Positions 35,101 through 37,536 of a DNA stretch of 37,536 bases are shown in pieces. The stretch spans positions 1-37,536 of the forward strand of contig JAFVDW010000032.1 in assembly GCA_017478245.1 (NCBI GenBank), read 5' to 3'. This DNA comes from Lachnospiraceae bacterium (GTDB lineage: Bacteria; Bacillota; Clostridia; Lachnospirales; Lachnospiraceae). The notes beneath the pieces were generated by a model. That model had not been told where the DNA came from and ran no database searches. It saw only the letters and a program-made list of their open reading frames with translations. Made by a program: the position numbers and the translations under genes. Positions within the stretch are counted from its first letter, which is position 1. Each line of letters begins with the position of its first letter.

Positions 35101-37536
35101 AGAGATAAAGGGAGACATCCGTGGAGAGGTGAAACCCGGCTTTCGCAAAGTGGACGTGGGGACAGACCACACCCTTCGACTGAGCGGGAACAGGAGACAG
35201 GCACTTGACTGCGCGGGAGTCTTTATTGGTTTTGATAAATTGGAAATAACCAATGATAGCGAGGACGGAGTGTGCTTCGTCTCTCCTTTGTGTATCACAA
35301 ATTATGTGAAGGATAACGGATGCCCCAAGGAGGGGACCCTGTATGTTTACCCTACCACCAAATTCGAGGGCGGGGTATATACCGGAGATCTTTTGGTGTG
35401 GGGCAGTGGAACCCTTGCAAGGACACTTGCTGTTAAGGGAACAGTGACGAATCGGGGAATTATGACTGTCACGGGAGAGCTGCAGGTTGAGGGAGATTTT
35501 GTCAACCAGAGAAAGCTGGAGCTGTACGGTGGACGACTTACGGTATCCGGTGATTTTCGTTCCGACACAGACGATAGGGACAAGGGATTGTTTATGACAA
35601 GCACTGCGGCTTACCTCTATGTGGGCGGCAACTTTACCTATAAAGGCTATGTGAACGGTCAAATCAGCAAGGGAACTCTGGAGGTGGCGGGAGATTTTAC
35701 TGCCACATCGGGATTTTGGGCAACGGATAGCCACAAGCTGATTTTAAGCGGTGACCGGAGACAGACCATAACCATGGCACAGAACCTGAAATTGGCAACA
35801 CTGGAGCTGCGCAACTACAGCGAGGAAGGAGTGTACTCAGACAGGATTCTGTCCGAGGATAAGCTGGTTGGCAATGGATGTCGGTTGACCTACTCTGACA
35901 TGACTGGTCTGGTGGGGACAACCCTGACAGAGGATACAACCATAGAGGGAGACTATGCGCTGCTTGATGGCAAATTGGATTTGAACGGACACACCCTGAC
36001 TGTGAAGGGTGATTTCATTCAGATGTTGGGGGATGTGTATGTACATGGCGGAGCATTGATTGTACAGGGAGATTACCGGGGGCAGCTTGCACGACATGAG
36101 GAAGAAGACTGGAACTATGATCCCGGCACAGGCGGACTGCTCATGCAGACGGACGCAGACTATGTGCAGATAAAGGGCGACTTTATCTTCCAGCCTGCGG
36201 AAGACAATCGAACCCGTCTGACGGCGGGTACACTGGAGCTCGCCGGTGATTTGAGGCAACTGGGCACACAAGGGCTTGTGGCAGAGGGAAAGCACACCTT
36301 GCTCCTTGCGGGAGAAGACACCCAGACCATTACGGCGGACACAGAGATAAAAGCAGCCAATCTACGCATAGCGAACCCCAGTATGCAGGGACAAAGCGAT
36401 ACAGCCAGAACCCTGGTATTGCAGGCAACCATTGCCGCTTCCGGTACAGTTACAGACGGCGGTGCGACCATCCTGGGGGATGGCGCACTCTCCCTTGCAG
36501 ACCCCGACTGTTTGGAGGAACACTCCTGGAGTGGGAATCTGGTGCTGGAGACGGATCAAACCACAGAAGAAGCAGCGACGGATACGATATTGCTTGCGCA
36601 GGATCTGACGGTGGGAAGAGGACTGACGGTCAAATCCCCCCTTGCCCTGGGCGAACACAGCCTTCATGCGAACAGCATTACGTTGGAGGCTGCTCTTGAC
36701 GTGCAAAATGGAGCAGGATACTGTGAAAACGACTTTACCGTGAAAGAACAGGGACGTCTGCTCATGCAGGAGGAGCAGGGACGGATTTTCGTGGGCGGCA
36801 ACTTTACCTTCGCCTCCACATACCCCCACAGCGGACTACTGACTGCCGGAGAACTTGAGATACAGGGAGATTTCACCCAGAAAACAGCCCCCAACTTTAT
36901 TGCCACAGAAACACACACCACCATCCTCAGCAAGGATACCAACCAAAACGCAGGAGCTTACAGACAGACCATCTCCTTTGCCCACCCCGGCAGCGCGAAG
37001 ATGAATATCCTTGTGTTGGAGGAAGATATTACACAATACCTCTATCTGAACGATAGAAACACCATATGCAGACAACTGATTGTCCGCAAAGACGCGGAAG
37101 CACCGGCGACACCGGCACTCCCCACCATAGCCGCACGCACCGGCTCCGCCATCACCCTAAGCTGGAGTGTGCCCTACGATAACGTGGGCGTTGTAGGATA
37201 CCATATCTACCGTGACGATGAAAAGATTGCATCCGGTGTGACAGACACCACCTACAAAGACACCGGACTGGAGGCAAATACCATCTATCACTACACCATG
37301 GAAGCCTATGACGCGGCGGGGAACATCTCCCAGCGCAGCGCCACGCTTGCCACAACCACCGTGCAGCCCCACATCACCCAGATACTCCCCGCAGATCACA
37401 GTGAAATGGGCGGAGAAAAAACAACACTCACAGTACGCTTTGGAAATGCCGGAAACAGCACCGGCAACTGCATTTCCATTGCATACAGGGACGAGACGGG
37501 ACAGTGGAGCATACTCACCCCCACCCCCCTCCCCCA
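29123..37536 (+). CDS. Giant secreted modular surface protein (beta-solenoid modules and fibronectin type III), 3' end outside window
   Basis: ATG at 29123, after GAGGGAGAAA, opens a frame with no stop through 37536: 2804 codons plus two bases. Residues 1-37 form a signal peptide (basic MNHKKIHMAIGKR, hydrophobic ACLLAVVLATTG, end TVQA-A). Residues 40-1400 and 1890-2650 are beta-strand-rich repeats in which short strands ending in G-D/N-hydrophobic recur every 15-25 residues. Landmark LDLNGHTLTV-like motifs lie at residues 93, 490, 865, 1052, 1920 and 2285. Each module also shows SEEGVYC, NGCRL and TLTED-like lines. Fibronectin type III domains lie at about 1414-1497, 1506-1590, 1696-1788 and 2660-2748, with an Ig-like domain at about 1793-1892. 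Such layout fits an adhesin or the N-terminal shaft of an RHS-type protein; the C-terminal end is unseen. The upstream small protein has a YD repeat. Function is unknown. No antisense ORF over this region is convincing. Confidence 0.88.
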   Translation, partial: MNHKKIHMAIGKRSVACLLAVVLATTGSLSELSTVQAAGNETIPTQEIEIFSAVSDNDVMLAANVSNPMEVTIDETLTEDRMIDELIIREGTLDLNGYTLTVLGDIHMMGGTLDLHQGSVICGGNLLQPGGTISIEGGLLQIEGDYRLCSEEYDADAHQYGSGDGVLLMLEEESTVLVKGSFTNTTSVDHRQKLEMGTFQVQGDFFVDCAYSAYAFTTSYNLEVVLGGQGQQTISFAHNETYDSYLYDITFQGGEHQRITLGENVYVTGEIEDNGCEKAGYLLCGNNCYFVNPYYGDLYFVKDSNVRGTIYGNVLFSEVFWISEVEIHGDLTSVGAHHQIYLSGGKLSVYGNLTLDGAEESGGIATGYPGYIYVQGDVYCGEHEPIYLHNGNLWVDGNLTVSKRINTECTLILGGEEKQTVTSGDGICVRTLELRNHSEEGVYCAETIVCDTLIQNGCRLQFGDFESVSGWTLAEDEVYEGDLVLGEGTLKLNGHTLTVTGDLIHMGGELLVDGGSLLVQGDYCLATASEQEGERLYGLGDGVLMMVDEQDYVSVGGNFLLNCARNQGSLWAGTLEVQGDLRNESSFYALGFFIGDSFTLRFTGTGQQTVDGRAYPLAMTNVEFANESEEGIRVGGNVSVSGRIEDNGCPKSGSLEITKTAVFASGTYTGDIYSQQKRSFEEPLVIRGTATFDADVTINSDLTVYGNMTVARSKTLELSSARLSIYGDLIGDLYAKMRVSGTSPYVCVDGNLDWQGSLYASTPVTVETHSDIRFTDTAITDANITFLLSGDEKQCFYVPKYSRIARLELQNSSEEGVWCENPVEIYALVQNDTPFWYGDTLAVAGWRLEADQVYEGDLILAADTLDLNGHTLTVQGNLIQLGGVVSANGGKLLIAGDYLVSAQSSDTANENQRKSFGTISMRNDADYVLVEGNFVMDSDASQEGVLFGGVLEVKGDFTWTQANAFRISASHKIRLSGTDKQLVSVADGVTLGTVELDNHSEEGVYCAQIFKRAALLRNGCRLRYAGMEGEFGWTLTEDYEVEGDFVLLDDTLDLNGHCMSVQGDLIQIAGEVRMNGGSLKVQGNYRQQARIGTGEEARYEAGAGKLRMQKGEDRVSIGGDYILQTSEEVGTFSAGTLEIGGDLIQLGTNTLSASVGHTLSFAGSGRHTVTAAYMPTVGNLTIASSEEEPFVLNSPLTALGIVTVGDREIDGTGTLRISAVEQLTQRSWDGNLTLTESSRLSCDLNVGGKLTNSGRLYTNDHMIRAGAIEVKNDFYLENGKVWCDGDFRVDSYGKLYMQQPFGRIVVGKDFYMASRYSHSGCLTDGFLEIRGDFTQNSSANFIASENHTTILSKNPLREGGNYVQTVYFAYGGSAASKVRFNKLVLKKSLEGYHFKNTLEYLYNELVIDEEEKLPTAIGTLTATEVTAASITLSYTEAEAVMDVAGYVICRNGVQIGATKELVYVDTGLTPETGYTYQVYALDKVGNTAAESPLLSVQTIADTVAPAQPQPPTVTALTGASIELKWTVPFDETGVAGYRVYRNDELLAESLTANVYKDTGLALEKTYAYTLEAYDHYGNVSVKSEALQVKTQAPHISSVKPADGSAFATNPTLYVYYADRGSNARQTLKIEYQTTEGEWQLVTEENVRWKVIEARVSYVWSLKNFTGERQVPVRYTLSDADGFQDVWEVTYRIDKEAPEQVQGLSAPHPGRTIALTWEPSESDDCVKYIVYRRKTQSENWTKLAFVTGRDNTGYIDKTGVVGDTYEYAVAAVDDLDNVSVLSDYITVQVLEDAEAPIVDSLTPAGGKLYIPPTLTAHATDNFAVEKISFAYRRQGEEAWLPLAAVTTQDGSASYMWDTAALPDGAYEIGAWAIDSSGNISEAEYIATFTVYNTGMEPVLEENLTLTHDAEVDDLTVLSGMLDLRGHTLTVHGTLLQTGGYIDLKGGKLIVEGDYQLQSAGSLIMTYQTDEVFIGGDWLLHLNSGGQVVLTRGVLEIKGDIRGEVKPGFRKVDVGTDHTLRLSGNRRQALDCAGVFIGFDKLEITNDSEDGVCFVSPLCITNYVKDNGCPKEGTLYVYPTTKFEGGVYTGDLLVWGSGTLARTLAVKGTVTNRGIMTVTGELQVEGDFVNQRKLELYGGRLTVSGDFRSDTDDRDKGLFMTSTAAYLYVGGNFTYKGYVNGQISKGTLEVAGDFTATSGFWATDSHKLILSGDRRQTITMAQNLKLATLELRNYSEEGVYSDRILSEDKLVGNGCRLTYSDMTGLVGTTLTEDTTIEGDYALLDGKLDLNGHTLTVKGDFIQMLGDVYVHGGALIVQGDYRGQLARHEEEDWNYDPGTGGLLMQTDADYVQIKGDFIFQPAEDNRTRLTAGTLELAGDLRQLGTQGLVAEGKHTLLLAGEDTQTITADTEIKAANLRIANPSMQGQSDTARTLVLQATIAASGTVTDGGATILGDGALSLADPDCLEEHSWSGNLVLETDQTTEEAATDTILLAQDLTVGRGLTVKSPLALGEHSLHANSITLEAALDVQNGAGYCENDFTVKEQGRLLMQEEQGRIFVGGNFTFASTYPHSGLLTAGELEIQGDFTQKTAPNFIATETHTTILSKDTNQNAGAYRQTISFAHPGSAKMNILVLEEDITQYLYLNDRNTICRQLIVRKDAEAPATPALPTIAARTGSAITLSWSVPYDNVGVVGYHIYRDDEKIASGVTDTTYKDTGLEANTIYHYTMEAYDAAGNISQRSATLATTTVQPHITQILPADHSEMGGEKTTLTVRFGNAGNSTGNCISIAYRDETGQWSILTPTPLP

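Noticed and set aside
29786-37399. Many antisense ORFs of 60-210 codons under the giant gene
   Set aside because: They are shadows: no conserved motifs, no ribosome sites, and the + frame is open throughout with clear domains.

Overview
The window reads as chromosomal DNA from a motile, spore-former-relative Firmicute of the Lachnospiraceae/Clostridiales type. The grounds are low-GC Gram-positive gene content and synteny (FtsEX with a secreted M23 hydrolase, Mbl next to flagellar rod genes, comFC-yvyF, cdaA-cdaR), purine-rich ribosome binding sites, and protein sequences that look like lachnospiral homologues. All convincing genes lie on the + strand. I see no rRNA, tRNA, CRISPR array, insertion sequence or prophage. 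Reading-frame calls come from reading the sequence; family names come from motif recognition, not from database searches.

Positions 1-1616: the 3' end of a CvfB-like S1 RNA-binding protein, then a DUF2628 membrane protein with its own sigma-A-type promoter, then a 63-residue YjfB-type motility-linked protein closed by a strong terminator. Positions 1750-7265: a PucR/CdaR-type regulator, ftsE, ftsX, a coiled-coil M23 murein hydrolase of the PcsB/EnvC type and a carboxyl-terminal S41 protease. This is a cell-wall-cleavage module used at division. Positions 7274-12397: uvrB and uvrA (nucleotide excision repair), with a possible SOS-box-like element upstream and a terminator downstream. Positions 12418-15629: mbl, two flagellar rod/hook-type genes and a FlgJ-type rod-binding protein, the same order (mbl-flhO-flhP) known from Bacillus. 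Positions 15666-19161: recD2, comFC and yvyF. Positions 19208-22943: two membrane proteins of unknown role followed by cdaA and cdaR, the cyclic di-AMP synthesis unit. Positions 22968-25192: HPr (ptsH) with a clear promoter and terminator, then leuA.

Positions 25255-37536 are the accessory end. A GtrB-like polyprenyl-phosphate glycosyltransferase and two translationally coupled membrane proteins, which together look like one split GT-C-type enzyme, are followed by a 156-bp imperfect palindrome. Next comes a small secreted protein with a single RHS/YD repeat, eight copies of a 13-residue charged repeat and an amphipathic C-terminal helix. Last is the N-terminal 2804 residues of a giant secreted protein that runs off the window. 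The giant protein has a signal peptide, at least six divergent copies of a beta-solenoid-like module centred on a L(D/K)L(N/R)G motif, four fibronectin type III domains and an Ig-like domain. No ORF caller that needs a stop codon would list it, so it is the largest feature here and the easiest to miss.

The best candidate for something undescribed is this 3' locus: surface-glycan enzymes, a palindromic element, an orphan YD-repeat protein with a length-variable linker, and a giant modular surface protein. Its C-terminal end, where an RHS, toxin or cell-wall anchor domain might sit, lies outside the window.
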